Positions 10,577 to 20,950 are shown, numbered from the stretch's first letter. The stretch: DNA of 64,000 nucleotides from Molossus alvarezi (GCA_037176705.1 CM073885.1:161066290-161130289), one strand, 5' to 3'. The notes: a model not told the origin generated them from the sequence alone. Numbers and translations: made by a program.

Positions 10577-10908
10577 AGTCTTAGTTCGTCCAGGCTGCTA
10601 TAGCAGAATACCATGGACAGGGGGCTTATACACAACAGAAATTCATATCTCACAGTTTTAGAGATTGTTTGAGTCCCAGATCTAGGTGCTAGTCGATGTC
10701 AGCAGCAGCGTCTGGTGAGGGCCCCCTTCTGGGTTCAGAGACATCTACCTTGTCCCCACAGGGTAGAGGGGTGAGGGAGCAATCTGGACTCTCTTGTACA
10801 CACACACTAACCCCATCACGAGGGCTCCACCTTCATTACCTAGGGCCCACAGTGAAGATTTGCTTTTAACATACGAATTTTGGGAAGAAGCAAACAGTCT
10901 AGAGCATA
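10577..10908 (-). mobile_element. Solo LTR of ERVL-MaLR type
   Basis: Reverse complement of the same LTR family seen at 5134. It starts 'gtcttagttcgtccaggctg', contains 'ttatacacaacagaaattca', 'tctggtgagggcccccttct' and 'tcacgagggctccaccttca', and ends near 'acgaattttgggaagaag'. It is shortened inside. No target duplication is clear. Confidence 0.7.
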
Positions 10909-10937
10909 TACTATTCATTTTTTTAAATGCGTTTACC

Positions 10938-11191
10938 TTGCCCTGGCTGGTTTGGCTTAGCGGTTGGAGCGCTGGCCCACAGACCAGAGTCCCGGGTTCG
11001 GTTCCCATTAAGGGCACGTACCTCAGTTGCCGTTCATCCCCGGTCCCGGTTGGGTCATGTGGGTGGCAACCACTCAATTTGTCTCTCTCATGTCAATGTT
11101 TCTCTCTCTCTCTTCCTCCCTCTCTCCCTCCCACTCTATCTGAAGATAAGTGCAAAAATGTCCTTGGGTAAGGATAAATAAATAAATAAAT
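10938..11191 (+). mobile_element. Ves-type tRNA SINE, full length
   Basis: Head 'gccctggctggtttggctta' with an A-box-like segment, B box 'gggttcggttcc', CT-rich middle, tail 'tgaagataagtgcaaaaatg' and 'tccttgggtaaggat', then an (AAAT)n tail. Flanked by an imperfect 13-bp duplication (10925-10937 and 11192-11204, 'aaatgcg...cacc'). This belongs to the subfamily with 'tatctgaagataa' before the tail. Confidence 0.95.
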
Positions 11192-11259
11192 AAATGCGAT
11201 CACCTCATCTCTTAACAAGATTTCACACTTCTCAGTGCAAGGATCATGACTTATTCTTT

Positions 11260-11376
11260 TTTTATGTATCTTTATTGTTGAAAGTATTACAGATATCCCC
11301 CCTTTCCCCCACTGACCCCCTCCTCCCTGCTCCTACCCACCTGTTGCTTTCCCCAAACTATTGTCTGTGTCCTTTG
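11260..11376 (-). mobile_element. 5'-truncated L1 3' end (117 bp)
   Basis: 'tttattgttgaaagtattac' followed by C-rich 'cccactgaccccctcctccc' and 'aaactattgtctgtgtcctt' is the antisense 3' UTR of a bat L1 family (also at 19096-19215). It is bounded by a perfect 14-bp duplication 'atgacttattcttt' (11246-11259 and 11377-11390), so it is a complete, severely truncated insertion. Confidence 0.8.
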
Positions 11377-11439
11377 ATGACTTATTCTTTCTGGTACCTG
11401 ACATAATGCTTTACCTGTGGTAGGTGTGCTGAGGAAATA

Positions 11440-11470
11440 TTTCTTGTATGAATTAATTAATTAATTAATG
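11440..11470. repeat. Short (ATTA)n tract
   Basis: 'gaattaattaattaattaat' is a short tetranucleotide tract. Confidence 0.8.
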
Positions 11471-11599
11471 GATAATGATTTCCAAACCTGGATCTTTCCC
11501 ACAGTAGACCCTACCATAGTGTTTTGGATTTGAGGTTTTTTGTTTGTTCGTGGGGTTTTTTGTTTGTTTGTTTTACGTTTCCGATTAATTTTGCCTCAT

Positions 11600-11695
11600 G
11601 TTTTTCTTTATTTTAGTGTTAACACTATACAGATGTCCTCCATTCCCACCCCCTCTGCCCAGCTCCACCCAGCCCCCACCCCCAACCACAGGGCT
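11600..11695 (-). mobile_element. L1 3' end fragment
   Basis: 'ttctttattttagtgttaac', 'actatacagatgtcctccat' and 'cccaccccctctgcccagct' resemble the same antisense L1 3' UTR as at 11260, but older. The boundaries are approximate. Confidence 0.5.
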
Positions 11696-11921
11696 TTAAG
11701 CTTAGATATTCCTTCAGGAAGAGAAGACAGTGCTGTTTGAGTATCCTCTATCTTGAAGGAAGGACTGTGTAAGGGGGAGTAATCCCTGAACTAGAATCTA
11801 TGCACTTTATAAACTGTTCAATGGCAACAAACCGTGAGCCAGATCACAGCTTGGGATATTATCCCATCAATCTCGGATCCAGGCCTCAGGAAAATCCAAG
11901 GCACAGAGGCCTGTGATTTTA

Positions 11922-12126
11922 TTTATTTATTTATTTTTAGTTTAAGTTGTGTGTATGTGTTTTGTTTTGGAGAGAGAGATAGAAACATCATGAGAAACAA
12001 ACATCGATTGGCCGCCTCCTACATGCCCCCGACTGGGGATCAGGCCCACAACCTGGGCATGTGCCCTGACTGGCAACCTCTTGGTGCATGGGTCGACGCT
12101 CAACCACTGAGCCACACCAGCTGGGC
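11922..12126 (-). mobile_element. Ves-type tRNA SINE, 'aatcaataaa'-class subfamily
   Basis: Minus-strand copy. Plus-strand landmarks are (ATTT)n tail, 'aacatcgattggccgcctcc', 'caacctgggcatgtgccctg' and 'ctcaaccactgagccacacc', ending 'agctgggc'. It lacks the 'gaggat' tail motif. A perfect 16-bp duplication 'gaggcctgtgatttta' flanks it (11906-11921 and 12127-12142). Confidence 0.95.
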
Positions 12127-12184
12127 GAGGCCTGTGATTTTAAAAAGCAGAAATAAATAAGAGTTAAAATATTGCCTATGTACC

Positions 12185-12445
12185 TGGAGGGCATTATGCT
12201 AAGTGGAAAAAGCCAGTCGCAGAAGGACAAATGCTGTATGATTCCACTTATATGAGATTCCTAGAATAAGCAAAATCATGCAGAATAGTGCCTGGGGGAA
12301 GGGAAGTGGAGTTGTTTAATGGGACAGTTCTGAAGATTGGTTGCACAACAATGTAAATGTACTTGGCACTACTGAACTGTGTGTTTAAAAATAGTTGAAT
12401 GACAAATTTAATGTTACATGTTTTTAATGACAATTTAAAAAAAAT
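12185..12445 (+). mobile_element. L1 3' end (older mammalian L1)
   Basis: 'gcattatgctaagtggaaaa', 'gtatgattccacttatatga', 'tggttgcacaacaatgtaaa' and 'cactactgaactgtgtgttt' follow the 3' end of old mammalian L1 families in sense orientation. A large part between the last ORF2 codons and the 3' UTR is compressed. Confidence 0.8.
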
Positions 12446-12672
12446 TTTAATAACCATTAAAAAGGACAAAATACCTGCTCATGAGAGAATTCTGAGAGCT
12501 GTGTTTGGCAGAATAAAATCATTTCAACAATGGCAAAAACATTTCCTGTGTATTGATGATCAGCATCACAAAGGGATTCACAAGTATTTTTTAAAAGAAG
12601 TGAGACATCTGCTTGAATATAGTTCAGGTGACTATATGGGCCCTTCCTTGAGAGATCTTCTAATCTTGCCTT

Positions 12673-12745
12673 TTATTATTATTTTTTTTATCCTCACCCG
12701 AGGACATTTTTGCATTTATCTTCAGATAGAGCAGAGGGGAGAGAG
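12673..12745 (-). mobile_element. 5'-truncated Ves-type SINE (tail only)
   Basis: Only the 3' end of the SINE is present: 'atcctcacccgaggacattt', 'ttcagatagagc', then GA-rich sequence. The whole tRNA-related head and middle are absent. A perfect 12-bp duplication 'taatcttgcctt' lies directly on both sides (12661-12672 and 12746-12757), so the truncation happened at insertion. Confidence 0.9.
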
Positions 12746-12757
12746 TAATCTTGCCTT

Positions 12758-13371
12758 AAAAAAAAAAAAAAGTAGCTACATATATCTCGGTTGTCCAGAA
12801 TGTTTATTTCTGTATTCTCTTTTTGAGTAATAAAAAAGGAAAAAACCTTATGAATCACCTTACAATTTATAAAATCCCTCACATTTGCTGTTTTCAAAGA
12901 CATCTTCAGCACCTCGTTTCCATGTTGCATCAAGGGCAAGAAGGATATTTTTCTTTCTTTCCAGTGAATTCTTTTTATTTTATTTTTATAAACCAATTTC
13001 TCCTTATTTGGTCTTCTAAACTATACTGAAAGATCTTAGCAGCCTTTTAATATAATCCTTATAGTTACATATTTAAAAGCAGTACTTGTGTGTGCATAAC
13101 TATTTTTTACCACCTCTACTTTCAATAAGATTTTCAAAAGTGGCCTACAGGTCAAACATCTAGAAATAAAGGAGAGATTGTGTGTAAGAAATAGAAATAG
13201 TGAGACTTTCAGGTACCTACATTGAGCAATTTATGCCAACTGTCAGTGGATTTTGTTCAGACTTATCTGGCAGCTTAGACACAAAGGGAAACACATTGGG
13301 TTGTGTGTTTTGTTTTCCAGTCAGAGAATATGTTCAAATTTAAGTCACTCGAAAACAATAAAGAGGCCCGT
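12758..13371. other. A-run and AT-rich DNA, no feature recognised
   Basis: A run of 14-15 A at 12758-12772, then AT-rich sequence with no repeat family or gene that I recognise. Confidence 0.4.
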
Positions 13372-13380
13372 CCTACTCTT

Positions 13381-13610
13381 TTTTAAATCCTCACCCAAGG
13401 ATATGCCTTCATTGATTCTAGAGAGAGAAGAAGGGCGAGGGAGAGAGAGAGAGAGGAACATGGATGTGAGAGAGAAACATCGGTTGCCTCCCAAACACAA
13501 CCTGACGGGATCAAACCTGAAACCTGGGTATGTGCCCTGACCATGAATCGAACCTTCAACCTTTTGGTGCATGGGACAATGCTCCAACCAATCAAGCCAC
13601 CCAGCCAGGG
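13381..13610 (-). mobile_element. Ves-type tRNA SINE, older copy
   Basis: Minus-strand copy with tail 'aatcctcacccaaggatatg', GA-rich block, 'gtatgtgccctgaccatgaa' and 'caatcaagccacccagccag'. It is more diverged than its neighbour at 13645. A short duplication 'cctact(c)tt' flanks it (13372-13380 and 13611-13619). Confidence 0.92.
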
Positions 13611-13644
13611 CCTACTTTTACCTTCTTTAGAATAAATAAGCATA

Positions 13645-13902
13645 GCCCTGGCCGGTTTGGCTCAGCGGTTAGAGCGTCCGCCTGCGGTCCGGAGAGACCC
13701 GGGTTCGGTTCCCGCTAAGGGCACGTACCTCGGTTGCAGTTTGTCCCCGGCCCTGGTTGGTCGTGCGGGTGGCGACCACTCGATGTGTCCCTTTCACATC
13801 GATGTTTCCCTCTCTCTCTCTTCCTCTCTCTCCCTCCCACTCTGTCTGTACAAAAAATGGAAAAATGTCCTCGGATGAGGATTAAAAAAAAAAAAAAAAA
13901 AA
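13645..13902 (+). mobile_element. Ves-type tRNA SINE, young subfamily
   Basis: Full-length: 'gccctggccggtttggctca', B box 'gggttcggttcc', 'ggttgcagtttgtccccggc', 'gtccctttcacatcgatgtt', tail 'acaaaaaatggaaaaatgtc' and 'ctcggatgaggat', then 21 A. The 16-bp duplication (13629-13644 and 13903-13918, 'agaataaataagcata') has one mismatch. Near-identical copies occur at 19240, 24744, 28305, 35246, 45561 and 56957. Confidence 0.97.
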
Positions 13903-14247
13903 AGAGTAAATAAGCATAATTCTGTTTACCTTTCCTTAAAACACTAATTTTCCACCCTTTGAGTTCTCCTTTTTTGCAGATCTTTTGCCTAACTTCTAGA
14001 ACACAGGGAACCAAACTGGATGCTCTGCTCTTCTAGACAATGGACTATGGAAAAGAATAAATGGGTGGGTTCCTCTTGGCCTATGCAGGGTATAGTATCT
14101 CACCCATTGTGTGGCCTCTAAGGCTTTTTCTGAGATGCTTTTACTGAACCAGTATTTTCCCAGCCTAATGTTATTATTCAACTCAGAAAGTACATGAATA
14201 CCTACTAGTCTAGAGGCTGTGGAGCTCACAGTACCTTGCAGTCAAAT

Positions 14248-14967
14248 ATAAATTGATGCAGCCACTATGGAAAACAGTATGGCGGTGTCTCAAAAATTTT
14301 TAAATAGAACTACCATATGATCCAGCAATTCCACTTCTGTATATTTATCCAAAGGAAACAAAATCACTATCTCAAAAAGATGTCTGTACCCCATGTTCAT
14401 TGCAGCATTATTCACAACAGCCAAGACATGACACACCCAAGTTTCCACTGACAGACAAATGGATCCAGAAGTTGTGGCATATATATGTGATGGAATATTA
14501 TTCAGCAATGAGAAAGAAGGAAATCCTGCCATTTGAGATAATAGGAACGGCCTTGAGGACATTACGCTAAGTGAAACAAGTCAGACAAATACTATATGTT
14601 CTCACTTATATGTGGAATCTAAAAACATCACACTCATAGAAACAGAGTGGAAGGGTGGTTTCAGGGTGTGAGGGGGTAGGGAAAGTGGTGAGATATTGAT
14701 TAAAGAGGACAAACTTTCAGTTATAAGATGAGTATGTTCTGGGCATCTGATGTGCACATGGCGACTACAGTTAAGTGTACTTGGAAGTTGCTTTGACAGT
14801 AGAGCTTCTGTGTTCTCACCACCACAAGAACAACATGGTAATTATGGAGATGAAGGATGTATGAATGAACCTTATTGTGACAAGCATCTGCCATATACAA
14901 GTGGCACACCTTGAACTTACATAATGTTATATGTCAATTATATATTGAGAAAGCTGAGGAAAAAAAG
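14248..14967 (+). mobile_element. L1 fragment: end of ORF2 plus 3' UTR
   Basis: 'accatatgatccagcaattc', 'ccatgttcattgcagcatta', 'ttcacaacagccaagacatg' and 'gatggaatattattcagcaa' are the C-terminal ORF2 region of an older mammalian L1 in sense orientation. 'tctcacttatatgtggaatc' then leads into the 3' UTR, ending near 'atatgtcaattatatattga'. The reading frame has stops, so the element is dead. It is 5'-truncated. Confidence 0.9.
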
Positions 14968-15293
14968 GTTTTAAAGAAAAGACGTGAATGAGAACACATT
15001 TAGCTCTTAATGCAACCCATTTCTTATCTGTCACGCTGGGTGTTAGGGACCAAGTGGTGGGTAAATGGGACTTTTGAGCTGAGATCATAAGGATGAGAGG
15101 GACTCTGCCATGTGAAGATCTGGAATGATGGGAGGGCACCCCACAAAGAAGGTACCCCATGCCCAGAAGTCCTGCCTGCAGCATGGAAGAGTGTGGTGTA
15201 GTGAGGCTGGGTCCATCACACACTGTACTCCTTGATCGCCCCTCCTCAGAGGTCATCTGAGGACACTGCCCTCAGCCCTGCTCCTACAGCACA
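14968..15293. other. No recognisable feature
   Basis: Unrecognised sequence between an L1 3' end and a SINE. Confidence 0.4.
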
Positions 15294-15312
15294 TGCAACT
15301 CAGAATCTTTTA

Positions 15313-15574
15313 TTTATTTCTGTATTGTGTTTTATTTTATATTTTATTTTATTTTAATCCTCATGCGAGGATATTTTTACATTAATCTTCAGATAGAGCT
15401 GGAGGGAGAGAGGGAGGAAGAGAGAAAAAGACACATCGAGTGGTTGCCTCCCGCACAAACCCAACCGAGGCCGGGGATGAACCACAACTGAGGTACGTGC
15501 CCTTGGCTGGAATCAAACCCAGGACTCTTTAGTTCATGGGCAGCTCTCTTACTGCTGAGCCATACTGGCCAGGG
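15313..15574 (-). mobile_element. Ves-type tRNA SINE, full length
   Basis: Minus-strand copy with a T-rich (TTTTA)n tail, 'aatcctcatgcgaggatatt', 'agtggttgcctcccgcacaa', 'ctgaggtacgtgcccttggc' and 'ctgctgagccatactggcca'. A perfect 19-bp duplication 'tgcaactcagaatctttta' flanks it (15294-15312 and 15575-15593). Confidence 0.96.
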
Positions 15575-15593
15575 TGCAACTCAGAATCTTTTA

Positions 15594-16568
15594 AAGGTCA
15601 CTGTTCTGATAGGATTGTATGAAATGATTTATTTTTTCCCCTATGGGGGAGGAACAGTCAGTAACAGCAATAGTACTAAGTTGAACCACAGGACATTGCC
15701 AGTTTCTTGGGTCATTAGTGGTTGCCTCTTGGCAATTTCATATGGTCTAAGCTCATTATTCTGAGTATTGGAATGGCCCACGGGGACAAGAGTGGTTGGG
15801 GAAAGTCTCTTGCTTATGTCCCTCACTTTTATGCACAGGCAAGGTTGGGGTTCCAGCACAGACTTGGAGCCTGAGGGACTGAACGGGGCCATGTGGAGCT
15901 CAGTGACAGGGAGGAGTAGGTGGGATCTTTATGACATAACCTTCATTTTCTGGGGAGCAGAACCATCTTGGAGAAGAAAAAACCTGCTCGAGGCATAGAT
16001 TAGGGTTCTTGACTTGAAGCAGTTCTAGTAGCAGAGACCAAGGCCTGTGTAGTTCATATTAATACTCTAGCACAGAGAAGTGAGCATCATGTCTGTCTGG
16101 CATAAGGATGGAGAGAGGCACTAGTATGGAAAACAGAATGAGAAAAGACCTCTTTCTCTTAGCTAAGTTTGCTTCATGGCATAGCCGGGAGGAACGGGAA
16201 TGCTACCATACTTTACCTACAGTTGGCTGGCTTAAGCTGACCAGGAATCGTTGACTGTATGTAATTCTTATAGCTTAGACCGGGTTCCATCATTTCCAAT
16301 TCAACATTCCAACGTCATCTATGAATTTTGGAGTTTTAAGAAACTTCTAAATGTTATTATAGAACAAAAGATATATGACAGGAAGGAAGGTAAATATCTG
16401 GGTGACCTTCCAACTAACGATTCCAAATAAAATTCTGGCCCAAGGTAAGGCCCTCCCTTAGAGAGTGCTGTCTTAATTTAGCAATTATATACTAATTTAT
16501 GTACTATGTAATTTATGTAGTACATAATTTAATACTAATTATGTGCTGACTGAGATTTGAGAGACAGT
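15594..16568. other. No recognisable feature
   Basis: About 1 kb of single-copy-looking DNA. I find no repeat or gene. Confidence 0.4.
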
Positions 16569-16735
16569 GCCCCACTGGGTAGCTCAGTTGGTTAGAGTAC
16601 TGTCCCTTTGCGCCAAGGTTTCGGGTTCGATCCCCAGGCAGGGCCCATAGAAGAATCAGTCAATGAATGCATGAATAAGTGGAACAACACATCTCTCTCA
16701 AATCAATTTAAAAAGAAAGAAATATAGTAATTATA
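16569..16735 (+). mobile_element. tRNA SINE, 'cagttggttagag' subfamily
   Basis: Head 'gccccactgggtagctcagt', 'tggttagagtactgtccctt', B box 'cgggttcgatccccaggcag', then 'gaatcagtcaatgaatgcat' and 'gaataagtggaacaacacat'. The tRNA-like head and the unique 'ataagtggaacaac' body differ from the main Ves copies. A minus-strand relative lies at 49425. No clear target duplication. Confidence 0.85.
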
Positions 16736-19080
16736 TCAATTAGGTTTACATTCAGCTGAGTGTAATAGAAAAACTAAGGCTTACCAGGGTTACTAGCAGT
16801 GGTCTAAATGGGATAACTATTTATTTCCCTCCAAGGAAAAACCATCTGCAGGTAGGCAATCCAGGGCTGGGTGGATGCTCTGTGGTTAGCAGGGACCCAG
16901 CCTCTTGTATTCTGTTGCTCCACCATCCTCAACTATCACCTCGTGGCCCCAAATGGCTGCATAAGATCGAAACATCACATCTGTATTCCAGACTGCAGTA
17001 TGGAGTAAGGGGGAGAAGCCTGTGGCCCTTCTGTTTAAGGAAACTTTCATCAACATCCCATTAGGCAAAGTGTAGTCACAGAACATGTCTGCATAAGAAT
17101 GTATGAGCCCTTTTAGATGGGCTCATTGCCGATCTAATTAAAACACATGTTTTGTTAGGTGGAGAAGAGGATAGAATAAAGCAGGTTTGGGTAGACACTG
17201 CAGTCTCTGTCGCTTTAGCAGTGGAGTCTGCTGTTGTCCAAGACAACTGTGTGAAGGAGAGGCTTATGTCAGGAAACCAGACATGGGAAGACACCCAAAT
17301 AGAACAAAAACTAAATTGTGTCAGTCTCCTCCCCTCCCGCCTCCCTCCCTTTTTTTCTTTTTTTTAAGTGCTCTGGATTTTCTGTGGGCTGGCTTTAGAA
17401 TTTTAGAAAATAAAGCTTCAGGAAGTTGTTGTGACAAGTTGCCCTGCGTGAAACCTCCCATGCACACAATCACTGTTCCAGACATAATTGGGAGCTAATT
17501 TCATATTTCCTGCATATCATATTGGAAAATTGAGCTGTCAGATTTATTTAAGGGCTACATGCCAAATGAGAACACCCAAGCCCTGCCCTTTGAAAGAATA
17601 TATTTCTGTGAGACTTCTTTTTCTTTCTCCAAGACTTAGCATTATACTAGAAGCCAAATCCATCTAATAGAGCAAGACTTTGAAGTTCAGATATCTGTTG
17701 CATATAAAATTTAGAAAACTTACAGAAGACAATATAGCCAAGAGAAGTCTTTTCATAGGTGTCCTTTCCCATCGAAAAGTCCCTTAATTCCCAAAGCTTT
17801 TGAAGTTGTGGATTGTAGCACAGTAGAACAACATCTTATACATTATGTGAGGTTTAGTGGAATCTGGATAATCCGTGGTCAGGATGCCTTGACATAACTG
17901 TATAATCAAAGCTAGGTTAACAAGAAATGAGCAGGGCATTATTCAGTTTGTCTCTGGAGAGAGAGTAAGCTCCATGCTATGAATGTGTGTTACTGAAGTC
18001 ATCTTGCTAGTGTGGTACCGTCGAGTCTGTGACTTATCAAAGAATCTCCCAATCAGTGGACAACCCCACTTGCATTCTTTTCCCACAGCTTTGCCTGAGC
18101 TCTTTTACATCTTATGCTTTGTTTTTTCAAAATACTATGCTTAACTGGAAGGGAATCTGCATCTCTTATTCCCAAAAGTCCTGGGGTTGGACTTCAATCC
18201 AGTAAAAGCAGCTTGATTTTCTCATTTAGTTTCTAGAAATAGTTGAGAGAGAGAGAGAGAGAGAGAGAATGATGATCCAACATCTGGTGGAGCTGTCTAA
18301 AATTAGAGGAGATGACTTGATAGGAAATGCCAAAATGAAGAAGGGAGGAGGAATGAGTCAGTTTACTAATGTAATTTGTTCTGTGAATAGTTGATGGGCA
18401 TTACTCACAAGGAGAAGGTGTAGGGTTGGGTTGGGTTGTATGTGTTGTGTCGGCAGGAGAGACCAGGCTGAACACTCGGATGCAGAAGTTCTTAAGCATG
18501 GGAATGGTGTCCACACAGCCCAGGTCCAGGGATGGTAGGTAGGAGATGAAACAGGTAGAGGGTATCATTGATTTCCTCTTCATCTCCTTGCTTCACCATT
18601 TTGCCCTTCACCTGATGTCCTTTCCCCTTCCGTTACTGGTGTTACTTTCTCTTTTATTCTCCTGTCTTAAAAAGATCTGTTCAAATTAATGCACACCTAA
18701 ATTGTAGTAAAGTGTAAATGAATTTCATTGGAACTTCAGCCGGTAGTGAGTATCTGAGGAAGCATCTTTGGAGCGGTGGATCCTCTAGGCCTTTTTTTTT
18801 TTTTTTTTTTTTTTTTTACCTTCTCAATGACTTACTGTGTGGCAAGTAACTCTTTCAAGGAAAAAGCCTGGGAAGTCTCTTAGCAAAGTTAACTATTGCA
18901 AGTCCATTCTACTGCCCGCTCATTTCCTTCAAGAAGGTTAATTGTGGGAAGTCCTGGGAAATCCAGTAATTTTTATGAGAGGTAGGATTGATGAAAGAAT
19001 TATGAAATCACAGGTGAGAGGCTATCTAACTTCACGGAGGACGTACCTAGCCTAGAGGTTTTCAAACTTTTTTGGTTCTA
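16736..19080. other. 2.3-kb repeat-poor stretch, no gene recognised
   Basis: This stretch has no SINE, LINE or MIR that I can identify. It contains only a short (GA)n tract at 18245-18267 and a run of about 25 T at 18792-18818. The ORFs in it are short. Confidence 0.45.
18245..18267. repeat. (GA)n microsatellite
   Basis: About 12 units of ga in unique sequence. Confidence 0.9.
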
Positions 19081-19086
19081 AGTAGA

Positions 19087-19215
19087 ATTTTTGTTGTTGT
19101 TGTTGTTGTTGTTACAGATGTTTCTCCTTTTCCCCCATTGACACCCTCTGCCTGATCCCTCCCCCTGCCCAGCATTGTTGTCTATGTCCATGGTTACACA
19201 TATATGCATATAAGT
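19087..19215 (-). mobile_element. L1 3' end with (TTG)n at its tail
   Basis: A (TTG)n tract (19089-19113) leads into 'ttacagatgtttctcctttt', 'cccccattgacaccctctgc' and 'ttgttgtctatgtccatggt'. This is the antisense 3' UTR of the same bat L1 family as at 11260. It is a 5'-truncated fragment. Confidence 0.7.
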
Positions 19216-19239
19216 TAATAAAAACACGGAATACTTTTT

Positions 19240-19492
19240 TTTTTTTTTTTTATCCTCACCCGAGGATATTTTTCCATTTTTTGTACAGATAGAGTGGGAG
19301 GGAGAGAGAGGAAGGGAGAGAGAGTGAGAAACATCGACGTGAAGGGACACATCGAGTGGCTGCCACCCGCACGACCAACCAGGGCCGGGGACAAACTGCA
19401 ACCGAAGTACGTGCCCTTAGCGGGAACCGAACCCGGGTCTCTCCGGACCGCAGGCCGACGCTCTAACCGCTGAGCCAAACCGGCCAGGGCAT
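19240..19492 (-). mobile_element. Ves-type tRNA SINE, young subfamily
   Basis: Full-length minus copy: 'atcctcacccgaggatattt', 'ccattttttgtacagataga', 'gacacatcgagtggctgcca', 'gccggggacaaactgcaacc' and 'tctaaccgctgagccaaacc'. A 12-bp duplication 'ggaatacttttt' flanks it (19228-19239 and 19493-19504). Confidence 0.97.
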
Positions 19493-19689
19493 GGAATACT
19501 TTTTAATAAAAACATGGAACAGATAAAGCAGAGCAGTTTGGGTAGAAACCTAGGTAGGCATCAAGTGGGTAAATGAAGGGAATGCAGAGGCTTTTGCAGG
19601 CACCCCTGAGACTTGGGGTCTGGAGTTTAAACACCACTGTACTGGTTGTGCAGCTTGTGCAAGCCAGTCCTGGTGAAGATCTAGAAGCT

Positions 19690-19775
19690 TGGGCTCTGAG
19701 ATGCGGAAAGACTTGCCCAAAGTTGCACAGCCAGGAAGGACAAAGTTGAAACTTGGTTCCAACATTCCAAACATC
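19690..19775 (-). mobile_element. MIR fragment
   Basis: 'gagatgcggaaagacttgcc' then 'caaagttgcacagccaggaa' matches the MIR core read on the minus strand (gacttgcccaaggtcacacagc). Confidence 0.6.
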
Positions 19776-19933
19776 TCGTTTAGAGCTTTCCCATCGCAGT
19801 GCTCAAATGACTGATTTTCTCTGGGATGTTTATTTTTTTTTTTCTGATTATTAGAAAACCTAGAAAGGGTAGGAAGTATAGGGAAGAAATGAAATCCACC
19901 TAAAATCCCATCAGTCAAAAAAATTATAGGCTA

Positions 19934-20175
19934 GCCCTGGCCAGTTTGGCTCAGCAGTTAGAGCATTGGCCCACGGACTGGGGAGTCCCGGGTTCGGTTC
20001 TCGCTAGGGGCAAGTACCTTGGTTGCAGTTTGTCCCCGGCCCCGGTTGGGGTCGTGTGGGTGGCAGCCACTCGATGTATCTCTCTCACATGAATGTTCCT
20101 CTCTCTTTCTCCCTTTCTTCCCCCCGCTCTATCTGAAGATAAATGCAAAAATGTCTTCGGGTAAGGATAAAAAAC
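19934..20175 (+). mobile_element. Ves-type tRNA SINE, full length
   Basis: 'gccctggccagtttggctca', B box 'gggttcggttct', 'ggccccggttggggtcgtgt', tail 'tgaagataaatgcaaaaatg' and 'tcttcgggtaaggat'. The 14-bp duplication 'aaaattataggcta' (19920-19933 and 20176-20189) has one mismatch. It belongs to the 'gaagataaatgcaaaa' subfamily. Confidence 0.96.
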
Positions 20176-20222
20176 AAAATTAGAGGCTATATTTCCAGCA
20201 TGACGTAAACATCAATAATCTT

Positions 20223-20324
20223 TTTATTTTAATTTTTTTGGTACGTGCCCCTAGCGGAAACCAAACCCGGGACTCTCTGGTCCCCAGGCCAGCGCTCCAA
20301 CCGCTGAGCCAAACCGGCCAGGGC
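20223..20324 (-). mobile_element. Head-only Ves-type SINE
   Basis: Minus-strand copy holding only an A/T tail and the tRNA-related head: 'ggtacgtgcccctagcggaa', 'accaaacccgggactctctg', 'caaccgctgagccaaaccgg'. The CT-rich middle and the 'gaggat' 3' tail are missing. A 15-bp duplication with one mismatch flanks it (20208-20222 and 20325-20339, 'aacatcaataatctt'), so it looks like a complete insertion of a ~75-nt head with its own A-tail. Confidence 0.88.
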
Positions 20325-20689
20325 AACATCAATGATCTTAACTTCAACAATCTTAAAGAGATTTGACTTTTCTCATGTTGATTCGAATGTGTGGTTGGTC
20401 CTTGGACCCAGTGAGTATATAAAATAAAATTCTAGGTCATAAATACAAACAGAAAGTTTGAGCTATTTCATGTTCTCAGATATTTAGGGAGGAGAAATAT
20501 ATGATGGAACAGTCCTCTTGAAATATCTCTTCCTAAAAATCTCCCTAATTGGGTTTCCCAGAACCCAAACCCAGTCTGTCACTGCTGATAATGATAGAAT
20601 AATTTGAAAATACTTGCAACGGGGAATTTTTCTTGGCCTTTCTACCCAAGTGTCCGAGTGTATCAAGCTCTGGCTATAGCTGAATCTTT

Positions 20690-20697
20690 TTTCCTTC

Positions 20698-20759
<62 letters not shown>

Positions 20760-20875
20760 CTCTCTCTCTCTCTCCCTCCCTCCCTCCCTCCCTCCCTCCC
20801 TCCCTCCCTCCCTTCCTTCCTTCCTTCCTTCCTTCCTTCCTTCCTTCCTTCCTTCCTTCCTTCCTTCCTTCCTTT
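20690..20875. repeat. Compound microsatellite (TTTC)n(TC)n(CCCT)n(CCTT)n
   Basis: About 185 bp, pure pyrimidine on this strand, in four successive repeat blocks. It lies between the target duplication and the body of the minus-strand SINE at 20876, so it occupies the place of that SINE's A-tail. Confidence 0.95.
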
Positions 20876-20914
20876 TTTGTTAATCCTCACCCAAGGATAT
20901 TTTTCTATTGATTT

Positions 20915-20950
<36 letters not shown>

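Noticed and set aside
13253..13878. Recurrent peptides such as 'MAQRLERRPAVRRDPGSVPAKGTYLGCSLSPALVGRAGG' in many ORFs across the window
   Set aside because: This is the translated tRNA-SINE head; similar peptides at 19215, 24741, 28317, 35258, 45573 and 56332 come from the same repeat.
16569..16640. Possible true tRNA gene
   Set aside because: The cloverleaf-like head is followed by the SINE body and lacks a proper 3' acceptor half; it is a tRNA-derived SINE. The same holds for the other heads in the window.
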